Below are positions 25,657-36,217 of a stretch of 64,000 bases of DNA, piece after piece; position 1 is the stretch's first letter; every line of letters starts with the position of its first letter. The DNA comes from Alteromonas sp. M12. Its GTDB lineage: Bacteria; Pseudomonadota; Gammaproteobacteria; Enterobacterales; Alteromonadaceae. Under the pieces are notes generated by a model, which made no database searches, was not told where the DNA came from, and was given only the letters and a program-made list of their open reading frames with translations. The stretch lies in assembly GCF_037478005.1 (NCBI RefSeq), contig NZ_CP144164.1, forward strand, positions 3,100,001-3,164,000. The letters are read 5' to 3'. The translations under genes and the position numbers were made by a program.

Positions 25657-26514
25657 ATGAAAATTCCAAAACGTTTACAACCTTTAGTCGAAGACGGACT
25701 AATCGACGAAGTACTTTACCAACTTATGAGCGGTAAAGAAGCCACTGTGTTTGTGGTGAAAAGCCAAGGAGAGATCCGCTGCGCCAAAGTCTACAAAGAG
25801 GCAATGAAACGCAGTTTTAAAAAAGCCGCACAGTATCAAGAGGGTCGAAAAGTTAAAAATAGTCGGCGCGCAAGAGCCATGGAAAAAGGTTCTAAATTTG
25901 GCCGCAAACAACAAGAAGACGCATGGCAAAATGCCGAAGTAGACGCGCTTTTTACCCTTTCTAAAGCGGGGGTTAGAGTGCCACAGCCTTTTGGTTGTTA
26001 TGATGGGGTGTTGCTGATGGAGCTTGTCACTGTTGAAAATGGTGATGTTGCCCCACGTTTGAATGATGTGTCCATGTCAAAAGAACAAGCCTTAGAAGAT
26101 CATGCCCAAGTCATGTTCTACGTAATGTTGATGTTGTGTTGTGGCTTAGTACATGGCGATTTATCGGAATTTAATGTCTTAGTTGATGATTACGGCCCAG
26201 TAATTATTGATTTGCCGCAGGCAGTTAATGCAGCGGCGAATAATAATGCTTTTAGCATGTTACAGCGTGATGTGCGCAACATGACCGATTATTACGCGGA
26301 ATTCGCGCCAGAATTACGTCACACTCATTATGCTGAGGAAATGTGGGCATTGTTTGAAGCCGGTGAATTAACCCCTGAATCTGTGCTAACTGGGCAGTTT
26401 GAGTTTGATGAAAGTGCCGCCGATGTCGACAACGTTTTAGAAGAAATAAAAGCCGCATTTGCCGAAGAAGAAGAAAGATTAGCGCGCATTCGTGCCGCTG
26501 ACAGTGACGAATAA
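25657..26514 (+). CDS. RIO1-like atypical protein kinase (PA4780 family)
   Basis: 285 residues from the ATG at 25657 (MKIPKRLQPLV). Glycine-loop region SGKEATVFVVKSQGE with the ATP-binding Lys in RCAKVYKEAM, catalytic loop HGDLSEFNVLVDD and metal-binding IIDLPQAV are all intact. Bacterial RIO-like kinases are soluble Ser kinases of uncertain target. The C-terminus is acidic. Convergent with flhB, with only 57 bp between and no obvious terminator. Confidence 0.88.
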   Translation: MKIPKRLQPLVEDGLIDEVLYQLMSGKEATVFVVKSQGEIRCAKVYKEAMKRSFKKAAQYQEGRKVKNSRRARAMEKGSKFGRKQQEDAWQNAEVDALFTLSKAGVRVPQPFGCYDGVLLMELVTVENGDVAPRLNDVSMSKEQALEDHAQVMFYVMLMLCCGLVHGDLSEFNVLVDDYGPVIIDLPQAVNAAANNNAFSMLQRDVRNMTDYYAEFAPELRHTHYAEEMWALFEAGELTPESVLTGQFEFDESAADVDNVLEEIKAAFAEEEERLARIRAADSDE

Positions 26515-26571
26515 CCCAGCATTGTCATTTTTGATGTTTTGACGCTTCTGTACGCGTTTCTCACTCAGGAC

Positions 26572-27696
26572 TTAATAACGCATATCCTCTGGTATCGGAA
26601 GATTCTTGTTCAGTGGTGCTGGACGTTTTCCTTTGCCGCTCTTGAACGATTTAACCTGATATACATAAGCTAATACTTGAGCCACTGCCATGAACAATTT
26701 TTCAGGAATTTCGCTATTTGCTTCTGTGGTGTGGAATATTGCACGGGCTAATGGCGGCGAAGAGATAATAGGAATTCCGTGCGCGCCAGCTATCTTACGT
26801 ATGTGCATGGCTAGTTCATCTGCCCCTTTGGCCACCAGAATAGGCGCTGTAGCGCCATTTTTATCGTATTTCAAGGCTACTGAGAAGTGAGTTGGGTTAG
26901 TCACCACCACATCAGCTTTTGGCACTTCTTGCATCATGCGTTTTGCTGCCGCTTGATATTGTAGTTTTCGAATTCGACTTTTAACCAGTGGATCACCTTC
27001 AGAGTTTTTGCGCTCATCTTTCACTTCTTGTTTAGTCATTTTCATTTCTTTGTCATGTTTCCAAGTCTGATAGGGCACATCAAAGGCTGCGATCGGTATC
27101 AAGGCACAACACAAAAACAAAAAGGCCCATGCCAATAGCTCCATGGCGTGGAAAAGATTACGAGGATATATTTCCATATCTAAATGCAAGGCTTCGTCTT
27201 GAAAAACAATAAACGCGATGTATGCGGCGCAAGCCACTACCACAAATTTAGCAATTGCTTTTAATAACTCGACTAAACCATTGACTCCAAACATGCGTTT
27301 GAAACCGGCTAAGGGATTAATTTTACTCGCTTTAGGTTTAGTGGATTGCCAAGTGAAGTTGTATCCCCCCAAGGCTATGCTGCCATAAATACCAGCAATC
27401 ATAGCAATTAACAGGAAAAACAATACGGGGATACTGATAGTTTCAAAGGCGTATCCCCAAGCTTGAAACATATGAATAAAATCATAGCTTTCATCTCTGG
27501 AGAGTGTGAAAGTTCTTTGCATAACTTGGAATAATGCGGTGGCGATTCCTTCGCCAATTAACAAAAATGCAATGGCACTTCCCACTAACACTAGGGTAGT
27601 TGATAACTCACGGGAGCGGGCAATCTGCCCTTTCTTTCGGGTATCACCCTTCTTTTTTGCCGTGGGGTCTTCTGTTTTTTCGCTTGAATCAGCCAT
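26572..27696 (-). CDS. flhB: flagellar export apparatus protein FlhB
   Basis: 374 residues. N-terminal EKTEDPTAKKKGDTRKKGQI, four membrane segments in residues ~32-215, and the self-cleavage motif NPTH at 267-270. FlhB is the substrate-specificity switch of the flagellar type III export gate and works with FliK. Last gene of the fliE-flhB run; unlike most polar-flagellum clusters it is not followed by flhA. Confidence 0.95.
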   Translation of the reverse strand: MADSSEKTEDPTAKKKGDTRKKGQIARSRELSTTLVLVGSAIAFLLIGEGIATALFQVMQRTFTLSRDESYDFIHMFQAWGYAFETISIPVLFFLLIAMIAGIYGSIALGGYNFTWQSTKPKASKINPLAGFKRMFGVNGLVELLKAIAKFVVVACAAYIAFIVFQDEALHLDMEIYPRNLFHAMELLAWAFLFLCCALIPIAAFDVPYQTWKHDKEMKMTKQEVKDERKNSEGDPLVKSRIRKLQYQAAAKRMMQEVPKADVVVTNPTHFSVALKYDKNGATAPILVAKGADELAMHIRKIAGAHGIPIISSPPLARAIFHTTEANSEIPEKLFMAVAQVLAYVYQVKSFKSGKGKRPAPLNKNLPIPEDMRY

Positions 27697-27707
27697 CTAT
27701 GCCGTCC

Positions 27708-28490
27708 TCAATTCGCGCAAACTTGCAATAAATTACACATCAACTGCTGGGCTCTTTGCCATTGCAATTCGAAATGGTGGGTGAAGTTATCCATGGTTAA
27801 CCAAATAATGAGTAGTCCCATGATTTGTGCTATTGCAAAGCCAATACTGAAAATATTCAGTTGTGGCGCGGCTTTTGTCATAACACCAAAGGCTAAGTTA
27901 ACCAGTAAAAGCGAAACAATAGGTGCAAGAGAGAGTGTTACCGCAGCAACAAACATCCAACTTGCCCAATGGGCAATTTCTCTAAATTGCTCAGGTTGAA
28001 ACCAAGCTTCACCAATTGGGAACGCCTCAAAACTCATAACAACCATACTAATCATCGCTAAATGGCCATCCAGAGCCCAAAAAAGCAACGTGGCTAATAT
28101 TAGGTAAAACTGACCTACGGCTGGTACGTTAATGCCATTAACAGGGTCAACAATTGAGGCAAAACCTAGACCGGTTTGCATCGCAACAACTTGCCCAGCA
28201 ATAACGAATGTATCCAGCATCATTGCTGAAATAAATCCAATCGCCAAACCGATAATTAATTGCTGAATAATTAACACAAAAGTGCTGACTGAAAATATCT
28301 CTGATATATCCACAGGCGGCACGACTGGCATAATAAGTAAGGTAAGAAAAAGCGTAAGTAGAGTACGAATTGGAGTGGGAACCGTTTTCGCACTAATACC
28401 CACCATAGCTGCAAACAAACCAGAGATACGCATAAATGGCAGTAACATATCTGCCATATAATCGGTGATGGTGGACGCAGCAAATTCCAA
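27708..28490 (-). CDS. fliR: flagellar export apparatus protein FliR
   Basis: 260 residues, strongly hydrophobic with about six membrane helices (e.g. LIIQQLIIGLAIGFISAMML, GQVVAMQTGLGFASIVDP). Forms the FliPQR export channel. The start is TTG, 4 bp after the fliQ stop, with AGG in the fliQ end as ribosome site. Confidence 0.94.
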   Translation of the reverse strand: MEFAASTITDYMADMLLPFMRISGLFAAMVGISAKTVPTPIRTLLTLFLTLLIMPVVPPVDISEIFSVSTFVLIIQQLIIGLAIGFISAMMLDTFVIAGQVVAMQTGLGFASIVDPVNGINVPAVGQFYLILATLLFWALDGHLAMISMVVMSFEAFPIGEAWFQPEQFREIAHWASWMFVAAVTLSLAPIVSLLLVNLAFGVMTKAAPQLNIFSIGFAIAQIMGLLIIWLTMDNFTHHFELQWQRAQQLMCNLLQVCAN

Positions 28491-28494
28491 AAGG

Positions 28495-28764
28495 TTAACC
28501 TACAACTTCAGGTATGCGTTCAACCATGGTGAAAGTGAAATCCATTAACTTCTGCACTAACCAATGGCCTCCCCAACTCAACACTAATAAAGTCACAATT
28601 AAACGGGGTAAAAAACTCATGGTTTGTTCGTTGATAGAGGTGGCAGCTTGGAAAACTGCCACTATTAGACCGACGAATAAACTGGGTAAAATAATCGCCG
28701 AAACCAACAAAATGACCATTTGTAAGGCTTCTTTTAGTATTTCGACAAAGACTTCTGGTGCCAT
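28495..28764 (-). CDS. fliQ: flagellar export apparatus protein FliQ
   Basis: 89 residues, the standard length, with two membrane helices (ALQMVILLVSAIILPSLFVG and LIVTLLVLSWGGHWL) and the FQAATSINEQTM loop typical of FliQ. Part of the FliPQR core. Confidence 0.95.
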   Translation of the reverse strand: MAPEVFVEILKEALQMVILLVSAIILPSLFVGLIVAVFQAATSINEQTMSFLPRLIVTLLVLSWGGHWLVQKLMDFTFTMVERIPEVVG

Positions 28765-28776
28765 AGCAGTATCTCC

Positions 28777-29526
28777 CTACCCTAAACCAAAGCTTGTGGC
28801 CAAGGTGCCAAAAATAAGATTCCAGCCATCCACTAACACAAACAACATAAGTTTGAATGGCAGCGAAACGATCATAGGAGATAACATCATCATCCCCATT
28901 GCCATCAGGATTGATGCCACCACTAGATCTAAAATGAGAAAAGGAATAAACAACATAAAGCCAATTTGAAAGGCCGTTTTCAGCTCACTGGTCACAAACG
29001 CAGGGATTAATACATTCATCGGCACTTCTGAAGGATCATCAAACTGCCCTTGCATATCGCCCAACTGCACAAAGGTTTCTAAATCTTTGATACGTGTTTG
29101 CGAAAGCATAAAAGCGCGCATGGGAATCTTCGCCTGTTCATAAGCCTCAAGAGAGGTCATTTCTTCATTCAGATATGGCTGCAAGGCATTTTCGTTAATT
29201 TGTTCAAAAACTGGCGCCATAATAAACATAGAAAGAAATAAACTGACGCCAATCAATATTTGATTTGAAGGCGATTGCTGAAGACCAATAGCTTGACGCA
29301 AAATTGACAGTACAATAATAATTCGCGTAAACGACGTCATCATCATAACAAACGCAGGCAACAAGCTCAGTGCAGTCATTATTGCCAGCACTTGCAACGT
29401 CATGGTGTAATCTTGTGTACCGTCTGGATTGGTAGTAATTGTTAATGCATCAACACCAGGAGCCGCTAGCGCATCCGTAGGAGCCAATAAAATGGCGCCC
29501 AACAATACCAGTAAAAATCTAATCAT
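28777..29526 (-). CDS. fliP: flagellar export apparatus protein FliP
   Basis: 249 residues from the ATG at 29526, which overlaps the fliO stop. Cleavable signal peptide ([21 protein letters not shown]), then conserved FliP motifs: [31 protein letters not shown] and [20 protein letters not shown]. Main subunit of the FliPQR export channel. An upstream frame start at 29574 would lie deep inside fliO and is rejected. Confidence 0.95.
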   Translation of the reverse strand: MIRFLLVLLGAILLAPTDALAAPGVDALTITTNPDGTQDYTMTLQVLAIMTALSLLPAFVMMMTSFTRIIIVLSILRQAIGLQQSPSNQILIGVSLFLSMFIMAPVFEQINENALQPYLNEEMTSLEAYEQAKIPMRAFMLSQTRIKDLETFVQLGDMQGQFDDPSEVPMNVLIPAFVTSELKTAFQIGFMLFIPFLILDLVVASILMAMGMMMLSPMIVSLPFKLMLFVLVDGWNLIFGTLATSFGLG

Positions 29527-30007
29527 TGTTTTGCCCATTCTGTTTGTCAAAGCCAGGATTGATTTTACCGGCAAGTGCTTGAGTTAATTTGTCTTTAAAG
29601 CTATCGGCTGATGAATTGGTCGGTTTTTCCAGAGGCTTTTCGAGCTTTGCTAAATGGTTAATATTAGTCGCCGTTACCCCAATTAAATGCTGCTCGTCAC
29701 CAACTTCGATGACCATAATTCGTTCTCGAGTGCCTGCCACCATAGATGCTACGACATGCAACTGACCATTTCCGGTTGCAGTGACATTAAACCGTCGCAT
29801 TAACAACGCCAACGCAACAACTATCACGATAACCAGCAATAATGATAGAAAAATTGACACTACAGAAGTGGGGTTTGAAAGGCTTTCGACTTGCGCGAAA
29901 GCACTTTTAGAAAGGATGAAAAGTGGGCTCAGCGCAATCCAAGCCCATGTTTTATATGAGTTTTTACTACCTAAGCTTTTTAATTCTCTCGATTTGACTA
30001 ATAACAT
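29519..30007 (-). CDS. fliO: flagellar protein FliO
   Basis: 162 residues: an N-terminal hydrophobic segment ending SAFA, a membrane helix ~49-68 ([19 protein letters not shown]), then the FliO domain with [24 protein letters not shown] sequence and HLIGVT. FliO assists FliP assembly. The only ATG lies inside fliN, giving an unusual 41-bp overlap; no later start codon precedes the first hydrophobic stretch. Confidence 0.88.
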   Translation of the reverse strand: MLLVKSRELKSLGSKNSYKTWAWIALSPLFILSKSAFAQVESLSNPTSVVSIFLSLLLVIVIVVALALLMRRFNVTATGNGQLHVVASMVAGTRERIMVIEVGDEQHLIGVTATNINHLAKLEKPLEKPTNSSADSFKDKLTQALAGKINPGFDKQNGQNND

Positions 30008-30380
30008 CCGTTAACCGAATCCCAAATTTATCGTTGACGACTACTACCTCTCCATGAGCAATCAACGTGCCATTTACTAACACATCAAGAGGTTCGCCTG
30101 CGACTCGGTCTAATTCAACCACCGATCCTTGGTTCAATTGCAATAAATTACGGATGCTAATATGACTGCGTCCCACTTCCATAGAAATGGTTACAGGTAT
30201 ATCCAAAATCGTATCGAGCTTTTTCTTTTCTTTTTGAGTTATAGGCGCATCTTCAGACAATTCGTCTAATTCAGCTACCGATACTTCAGCGTCTTGATCG
30301 GCGTTTTTATCTGCACCTTCTTCTTCAGCTTGTTCAGCCATGGCTGCAGCCCAGTCGTCCATTGCATCATCTTCACTCAT
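29967..30380 (-). CDS. fliN: flagellar motor switch protein FliN
   Basis: 137 residues. Acidic N-terminal extension (~1-55) then the SpoA/C-ring domain: ILDIPVTISMEVGRSHISIR, LLQLNQGSVVELDR, GEPLDVLVNGTLIAHGEVVV. C-ring component that binds FliM and FliH. GAGG precedes the ATG. Confidence 0.95.
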   Translation of the reverse strand: MSEDDAMDDWAAAMAEQAEEEGADKNADQDAEVSVAELDELSEDAPITQKEKKKLDTILDIPVTISMEVGRSHISIRNLLQLNQGSVVELDRVAGEPLDVLVNGTLIAHGEVVVVNDKFGIRLTDVISQIERIKKLR

Positions 30381-30407
30381 TGTTCTTTACCTCGTTTTTG
30401 CAGACGC

Positions 30408-31466
30408 TCATAAATCTTCCTCAAGTATAGAAAGTTCAGCATCACTGTCTATTCGGCGTCCGCCTTTCGTTAATAATTGCAATTCAGATTTAACTGAAGT
30501 GGGTCGTGGAATCTTTTCCGTAATTTTTACCGCTATATTGTCTCGTGAGCGGCCTAGTTTGGCCCTAAACGTGGGTAACTCCTCAATCAATACGGTTATT
30601 GTTTCAGGCATTTCAATCGGAATAATATCGCCAGGTTCAAAATCCATTAACCTTTGTAGGGAGATATCCACATCTAACATATGGGTTGATACAGCCACTG
30701 TCACATCGAGGATTTCATCTCGAAGCGCTTTACTCCAGCGTAAATCAGTGTCTTCTTTATCACTTTGCACGCCGGCATCCAATAATTCTCGAATCGGCTC
30801 TAACATAGAGTAAGGTAACGAGACGTGAAAATCACCACCTCCCCCATCTAGCTCAATATGAAACGAACTGATCACGACCACTTCTGTGGGGCTGACGATA
30901 TTAGCCATTGCCGGATTCACTTCTGAATCTAAATATTCAAAAGAAACATCCATCACAGGCGCCCATGCTTCTTTGTAATCTTCGAAAATTAACTTAAGTA
31001 ACATTTGGGTTATGCGACGTTCAGTTGGTGTGAACTCACGGCCTTCAATTTTTGCATGATAGCGACCGTCACCACCAAAAAAGTTGTCAACTAAAATGAA
31101 AACCAAACGCGCTTCCATGGTAATTAAACCAGTACCTTTGAGTGGTCTAAAACGAACCATATTTAAACTTGTAGGCACAAACAACGTATGAATATATTCA
31201 CCAAACTTAATCATCTGAATACCGTTGATTGATACCTCTGCAGAGCGACGCATCATGTTGAACAAGCTCACACGCATGTGTCTTGCAAATCGCTCATTCA
31301 CAATTTCCAGCGTGGGCATACGGCCACGCACAATGCGGTCTTGTGAAGAAAAGTCGTACTCAATCATCGAACCATCAGATTCGAGATCCTCTGTATCGTC
31401 TTCTTCAACGTCATCAACACCGTGGAGTAGCGCGTCAATTTCGTCTTGTGATAATAAATCGCTCAA
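30408..31466 (-). CDS. fliM: flagellar motor switch protein FliM
   Basis: 352 residues. The CheY-P binding peptide LSQDEIDALL is at 5-14, followed by the GGxGG-type middle domain (LVDNFFGGDGRYHAK) and C-terminal SpoA domain. Sets rotation direction in the C-ring. The start is TTG, with only a weak ribosome site, 31 bp after fliL. Confidence 0.95.
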   Translation of the reverse strand: MSDLLSQDEIDALLHGVDDVEEDDTEDLESDGSMIEYDFSSQDRIVRGRMPTLEIVNERFARHMRVSLFNMMRRSAEVSINGIQMIKFGEYIHTLFVPTSLNMVRFRPLKGTGLITMEARLVFILVDNFFGGDGRYHAKIEGREFTPTERRITQMLLKLIFEDYKEAWAPVMDVSFEYLDSEVNPAMANIVSPTEVVVISSFHIELDGGGGDFHVSLPYSMLEPIRELLDAGVQSDKEDTDLRWSKALRDEILDVTVAVSTHMLDVDISLQRLMDFEPGDIIPIEMPETITVLIEELPTFRAKLGRSRDNIAVKITEKIPRPTSVKSELQLLTKGGRRIDSDAELSILEEDL

Positions 31467-31497
31467 AGTTTTGCTCGCTTAAATCAACATTTACCGA

Positions 31498-32019
31498 TTA
31501 TTGCATTACAAAGCCAGTGAATAGTACTTGTTCAACTACTTCATTACCGACTGTTTCTTTTAATACTTTTTGTACTTCTCTGCCTGCTTGGTCTCTTAAT
31601 GAAACTTTACCGGCCTCAGTGACTAAATCATCTGCATTTGAACTACTGAATACTTTTAACAAGGTGCCTTCAATTAAAGGGACGTGCATTTTCGCCAATT
31701 CTTCATTATCGGTTCCGCGCACCATCAATTGCACTTTTATTTGTGCTAAACGGTCTTTACCTTGTCCAGGGACATTAAACACAAATGGACGTGGCATCGC
31801 CACATACAGAGCCGTTCCTTTATTAGCAGAGGACATCGCAGCGCCATCGTCACCTGACTCTGCTGTCATTTCAGAATTAACTGCCATATCTGGCTCATCT
31901 GAACTACCAAGTAAAAAATAGGCTGCGGCACCACCGCCAATCAAGACTACAGCGATGATGATAATAATCATCATTTTGCCTTTACCGCCCTCTTCCATTT
32001 GTAACTCTTCTTCTGCCAT
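31498..32019 (-). CDS. fliL: flagellar basal body protein FliL
   Basis: 173 residues: short basic N-terminus, membrane helix ~15-37 (MMIIIIIAVVLIGGGAAAYF), acidic linker, and a periplasmic stomatin-like domain ending EQVLFTGFVMQ. Family role: stator-associated support of motor torque. A 93-bp gap separates it from fliK, with no recognised promoter. Confidence 0.93.
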   Translation of the reverse strand: MAEEELQMEEGGKGKMMIIIIIAVVLIGGGAAAYFLLGSSDEPDMAVNSEMTAESGDDGAAMSSANKGTALYVAMPRPFVFNVPGQGKDRLAQIKVQLMVRGTDNEELAKMHVPLIEGTLLKVFSSSNADDLVTEAGKVSLRDQAGREVQKVLKETVGNEVVEQVLFTGFVMQ

Positions 32020-32112
32020 TGTCTTCTCAGTTAAATTTGTTGTGACTATTAGGTGGATTGTATCAATAAATTGCTTTGACGGATCGATTCAAATCAAACA
32101 ATCACGCATCTA

Positions 32113-34383
32113 TTACACAAAGTAGTCTATTCCACCTAATCTGCCATGGGAAATTCGCTGTTCAATAACCTGTGACTCTTCCCCTTGCATATTCTCTTCT
32201 GCTTGATGAGTGCCAACATATTCTGAATCTTGTTGCCCCTTATCATTTTGTTCCTGTTGTACTGAAGACTGCCCAAGTTCAATACCTTGCTGTTCAAGTA
32301 GTTCTTTTAGTCTTGGTGTTGCCTGCTCAAGCACATCGCGGGCCTGTTGCGATTGCACCACAATATTGACGCTCGCGGTGTCACCAGACATGTTCAGACG
32401 CACTTTCATGGCTCCCAAGTCCGGCGGATCTAAACGAATCTCGGCTTGCAAATTGTTTTGATTCGCCATCCAGCGCACTTTTTCAGTTAACTGCTGCAAA
32501 CCTTCATTGCGAGTGATATTCACCGCTTTATCAAATTGCGCTAACTGCTGACCTTGTTTAGTTTGCAAATGTTGCGCCTGATTTATATTTTCTTTCACTA
32601 ATGTTTTTTCAGATACAAAATGATGCTGCAACTGTTCTATTTTGGCATTTAATTGACTCGCCAATTCTAAGCTTTGGTTAAATCGAGTCACCGATTGATC
32701 CAACACTTCTGGCACAATTGGCATTGCACCGACTTTAGTTGCAGCATCAGTTACCAATGTAGATAAATCTATTGCCGGTTGATGACCTTGCTTAATTTGC
32801 GCTTTTACCTCTTCAACCCCACTTTTAAGAGCACTGATAAAATCAGTTTTAATGCTAGTGCCAGAGGTGTCAGCTTGGTCAGTAGACGGTTTAACGTCTA
32901 ACCGCTGAGCCAGATTTGCTAAGGCCGCGTCAAGTTTGTCAGAAGGTATATCGAGTAATGCACGAACACTTTTATCCAGTTGTTTACCCGAGGCTGTTAA
33001 TTCTTGGTTTGCAATAGTTGTAATATTTTGCGCTTGCGATGTTATTGTTTGCTCGTCACTGGGCTGAGTATCGCTATTAGCCTGCATCTTAGTGGTTGCA
33101 TCTGTGACGTTTGAAACGGCCAGTAAATCTAACAGTAACTGCATATCTTCAGTGATAGCGTTATCCGTGGGCATTTCTGTGTCCGCCAGCATGTTATTTG
33201 ACACCGCCCCCGCTTCTGACTCAAGTGTTAAACTTTGCTGTAATTTTTCCATGACCTTGGGATCAATCTGTTCGACAAATTCGCTAATGCGAGTTAACAG
33301 TTGATCTAAGGATTCTGCTTCACCACTTTCCGTGTTTTGCTGGGATGCTTTAAACGCAGCTTGTAATTCAGTGATTAAGGTCGTCAATGTTTCCAATGTT
33401 GACTTGGTTTCTTGCTCTAGTGAAATATCGTCCCTTTCCACTTTGTTTGACTCATCGTTTGACACATTATCGACACTCGCCAAAATCGTTTCTTGACTGC
33501 TCGTTTCCAGTTCACTATTTGTGATGTTAACTTCAGATTGAACATCATCATTTACCAATTCAGAATTTTCAGTTGGTAGTAAAGCATTAAACGCCACTAA
33601 ATCGATACCTTCATCTGACTCCAATGCAGATTGATCAGTTGAGAGTTTTTCGGCTATCGAAGGGTCTAGCAACTCCCCTTCTTCTTTTACTTGCGGTTCG
33701 CCACCATCAGTCGCTTTGGCAATGCTTTTTTCCAACAATGATAACCAATCTATTAGGCTAGCTTCGTCAACCATTCCTTGTTCGGAAACAGATTCATCAA
33801 GATTACGACTATCCTGTTCAAGAGACGTTGAAACCGTATTTTCCAGATCTTTTTGTTCAGCAGAGATAAGCTCACTTTCATCTCCTGCTTTGTTCAATTT
33901 TGACTCTTCAACGCCGTTAGCTTGTTCCGAATGATGCTTTGAATTAAGCCCTTTGGTTTGGCCACTTACACTAACTTGTTCTTGGACGTCTTGTACTGTT
34001 GAATCAAGACTGTCTTTAGAGCCTGAGGTTTGAGGATTATCTGTATGCGAGCTCTGAGGTGCATGATTGGAAGATTTTTGCTCAACAGGCTTAGCGTATT
34101 CTCGCGAATCATCTTTGCTTTTTTCGCGCAGCGCATTTTTTTGATTTTCATCAACGGGCTTTATATTTTCCTGAGCAGTATGATTTTTACGAGGCTCATC
34201 AGGATAGCCATATACTCTATCGGCTTGTTTCAAATACGAACCAAACTCTTGCTGTTGATTAAAATTGTTGCCAGAATAATCATTCACCTTGGTTACCAAG
34301 GCGGCAATTTCTGATTTAGTGGTGGCAATATCTTGCATCTCTAATTCCCGTTTCAGCATTGATTTATGGCTTAAATCAATCAT
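32113..34383 (-). CDS. fliK: flagellar hook-length control protein FliK
   Basis: About 756 residues, long for FliK (often ~400). The C-terminal Flg_hook domain is clear: LQAEIRLDPPDLGAMKVRLN, VVQSQQARDVLEQATPRLKE. The rest is a hydrophilic, Glu/Asp/Gln/Ser-rich ruler-like region. FliK is secreted, measures hook length and triggers the FlhB switch. The start is uncertain: ATG at 34383 is used, with TTG at 34413 and ATG codons at 34359 and 34338 as alternatives; none has a strong ribosome site. Confidence 0.88.
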   Translation of the reverse strand: MIDLSHKSMLKRELEMQDIATTKSEIAALVTKVNDYSGNNFNQQQEFGSYLKQADRVYGYPDEPRKNHTAQENIKPVDENQKNALREKSKDDSREYAKPVEQKSSNHAPQSSHTDNPQTSGSKDSLDSTVQDVQEQVSVSGQTKGLNSKHHSEQANGVEESKLNKAGDESELISAEQKDLENTVSTSLEQDSRNLDESVSEQGMVDEASLIDWLSLLEKSIAKATDGGEPQVKEEGELLDPSIAEKLSTDQSALESDEGIDLVAFNALLPTENSELVNDDVQSEVNITNSELETSSQETILASVDNVSNDESNKVERDDISLEQETKSTLETLTTLITELQAAFKASQQNTESGEAESLDQLLTRISEFVEQIDPKVMEKLQQSLTLESEAGAVSNNMLADTEMPTDNAITEDMQLLLDLLAVSNVTDATTKMQANSDTQPSDEQTITSQAQNITTIANQELTASGKQLDKSVRALLDIPSDKLDAALANLAQRLDVKPSTDQADTSGTSIKTDFISALKSGVEEVKAQIKQGHQPAIDLSTLVTDAATKVGAMPIVPEVLDQSVTRFNQSLELASQLNAKIEQLQHHFVSEKTLVKENINQAQHLQTKQGQQLAQFDKAVNITRNEGLQQLTEKVRWMANQNNLQAEIRLDPPDLGAMKVRLNMSGDTASVNIVVQSQQARDVLEQATPRLKELLEQQGIELGQSSVQQEQNDKGQQDSEYVGTHQAEENMQGEESQVIEQRISHGRLGGIDYFV

Positions 34384-34442
34384 CTTAACTGGATACAGCA
34401 AAGAGTGTTCCAACCTGTCAAATAAGGGCTAGAAAGAACAAA

Positions 34443-34880
34443 TTACTGATTGCGGATAAAGCGTTGGGTTGAAAGCTCGTCCATAAACAGCTGTTCAAGT
34501 TTATTATTCCTCACTTCTTGCGCTTGACGTTTTTTCTCTAACAGCATCTCCACAGCTTTGCGTTTACGCTGTTGCGCTAACCAAAGATTTTTGCGTTGTT
34601 CAGCAACTAAAACAGATTGATTATGCACTTGCATTTGTTGCTGACAGGCTCTATCTAATTTGCCAATAAATGAATGTAACTTATTAAATTTATCAATATT
34701 GAGCGCTCCTGCTCCCTTCATCTGCGTCTGACGCAAATAATCAAGGCGATAGCCTTCTAAGCTCGACAGCTTTTGCTTGTTTAACTCGGCATGTTGTTGA
34801 GCCAACTGAAAATCCTGAGCAAGACGATCTTCTTTGTCTTTTTCCCATCTTGCTACTAATTCTAACTGCCGCTGCGCCAT
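34443..34880 (-). CDS. fliJ: flagellar protein FliJ
   Basis: 145 residues, almost wholly helical coiled coil, rich in Gln, Lys and Glu (LELVARWEKDKEDRLAQDFQ). FliJ links the FliI ATPase ring to FlhA. ATG overlaps the fliI stop in TAATG. Identified by position after fliI, size and coiled-coil character. Confidence 0.92.
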   Translation of the reverse strand: MAQRQLELVARWEKDKEDRLAQDFQLAQQHAELNKQKLSSLEGYRLDYLRQTQMKGAGALNIDKFNKLHSFIGKLDRACQQQMQVHNQSVLVAEQRKNLWLAQQRKRKAVEMLLEKKRQAQEVRNNKLEQLFMDELSTQRFIRNQ

Positions 34881-36214
34881 TAGCCGTTACCCAAACCTTT
34901 TGTCAAAGACATCATCCCTTCTAGACATTCATCATAGGGCAATATTTGTTTCATGCCTTGCTGCAAGAACGTGTTAATTACAGGTTCAGCCGCTATGGCT
35001 AAATCCATTCTCGGGTCGGTTCCTTTTGTATAAGCACCGATATTGATTAGATCTTTGTTCTGTTGATAATTTGAATATACCTGTTTAATCCGACGACTCG
35101 CCATTAGGTGTTCTTCACTCACAACCATTGGCATAACACGACTGATAGAAGCTTCAATATCGATTGCCGGATAGTGACCCGCTTCGGCTAGATTTCTTGA
35201 TAGTACGATATGACCATCAAGAATCGCTCGCGCTGAATCTGCAATGGGATCTTGTAAATCATCACCTTCGGTCAACACAGTGTAAAACGCAGTAATAGAT
35301 CCCTGACCTTCTTTACCGTTTCCGGCCCTTTCCACTAATGCAGGCAACCTGGCAAATACTGAGGGTGGATACCCTTTGGTTGCTGGCGGCTCACCAACCG
35401 CTAAGGCAATTTCACGTTGCGCCATGGCGTATCGGGTTAATGAATCGATTAGCAGCAGCACATTAAGGCCTTTATCTTGAAAATATTCAGCGATAGCCAC
35501 CGCGGTTTCGCAACCTTTAAGTCGCATTAATGGTGAAGTGTCTGCAGGAGACGCCACAACCACTGACTTTTGCCTTTCTTGATCACCTAAAATATCTTGA
35601 ATAAATTCTTTTACTTCGCGGCCACGTTCACCCACTAACCCAACTACCACAACATCGGCTGAGGTGCCGCGAGTCATCATCCCCAACAACACACTTTTGC
35701 CTACACCACTACCTGCAAACAATCCCATTCTTTGGCCTTCACCAACGGTAATCATTGAGTTAATCGCGCGAACGCCAACATCCAAAGGGTTAGTGATAGG
35801 TTTACGGGATAAGGGGTTGATGGGTGGTTTGCTCAGTGGAACTCGTTTTTCTGCTTTAATCGCACCAAGGCCGTCTAATGGTTGACCATTACCATCAACT
35901 ACACGTCCTAACAAAGTCATGCCAACAGGCAAACCAGGCTCGCGATTGAGTGGTTCTACACGGGAACCAGGCACTATCCCTTTAACCGCTTCGGTAGGCA
36001 TAAGATAAGTGATATGTTCCGCAAACCCGACGACTTCAGCTTCAATCTGTCCGTCTACTGTTTTAACTAAACATTGACTTCCCACTGGCATTTGACAGCC
36101 AACCGCTTCTAGCGTTAAGCCTATGCCTCTGACTAATTTACCAGATGCAACAGTATGCGCTTCAGGGATTTGGCTTTGCAGTGATTTAATTCGATCAAGC
36201 AGCTGTTGTGACAT
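34880..36214 (-). CDS. fliI: flagellum-specific ATPase FliI
   Basis: 444 residues. Walker A AGSGVGKS at 167-174, [15 protein letters not shown], Walker [21 protein letters not shown], as in F1-beta-like type III ATPases. Energises unloading of export substrates with FliH and FliJ. Confidence 0.96.
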   Translation of the reverse strand: MSQQLLDRIKSLQSQIPEAHTVASGKLVRGIGLTLEAVGCQMPVGSQCLVKTVDGQIEAEVVGFAEHITYLMPTEAVKGIVPGSRVEPLNREPGLPVGMTLLGRVVDGNGQPLDGLGAIKAEKRVPLSKPPINPLSRKPITNPLDVGVRAINSMITVGEGQRMGLFAGSGVGKSVLLGMMTRGTSADVVVVGLVGERGREVKEFIQDILGDQERQKSVVVASPADTSPLMRLKGCETAVAIAEYFQDKGLNVLLLIDSLTRYAMAQREIALAVGEPPATKGYPPSVFARLPALVERAGNGKEGQGSITAFYTVLTEGDDLQDPIADSARAILDGHIVLSRNLAEAGHYPAIDIEASISRVMPMVVSEEHLMASRRIKQVYSNYQQNKDLINIGAYTKGTDPRMDLAIAAEPVINTFLQQGMKQILPYDECLEGMMSLTKGLGNG

Positions 36215-36217
36215 GGT

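Noticed and set aside
30340..31921. Plus-strand frames of 157 and 212 codons opposite fliM and fliL
   Set aside because: Shadows of well-defined flagellar genes, without ribosome sites or recognised domains.
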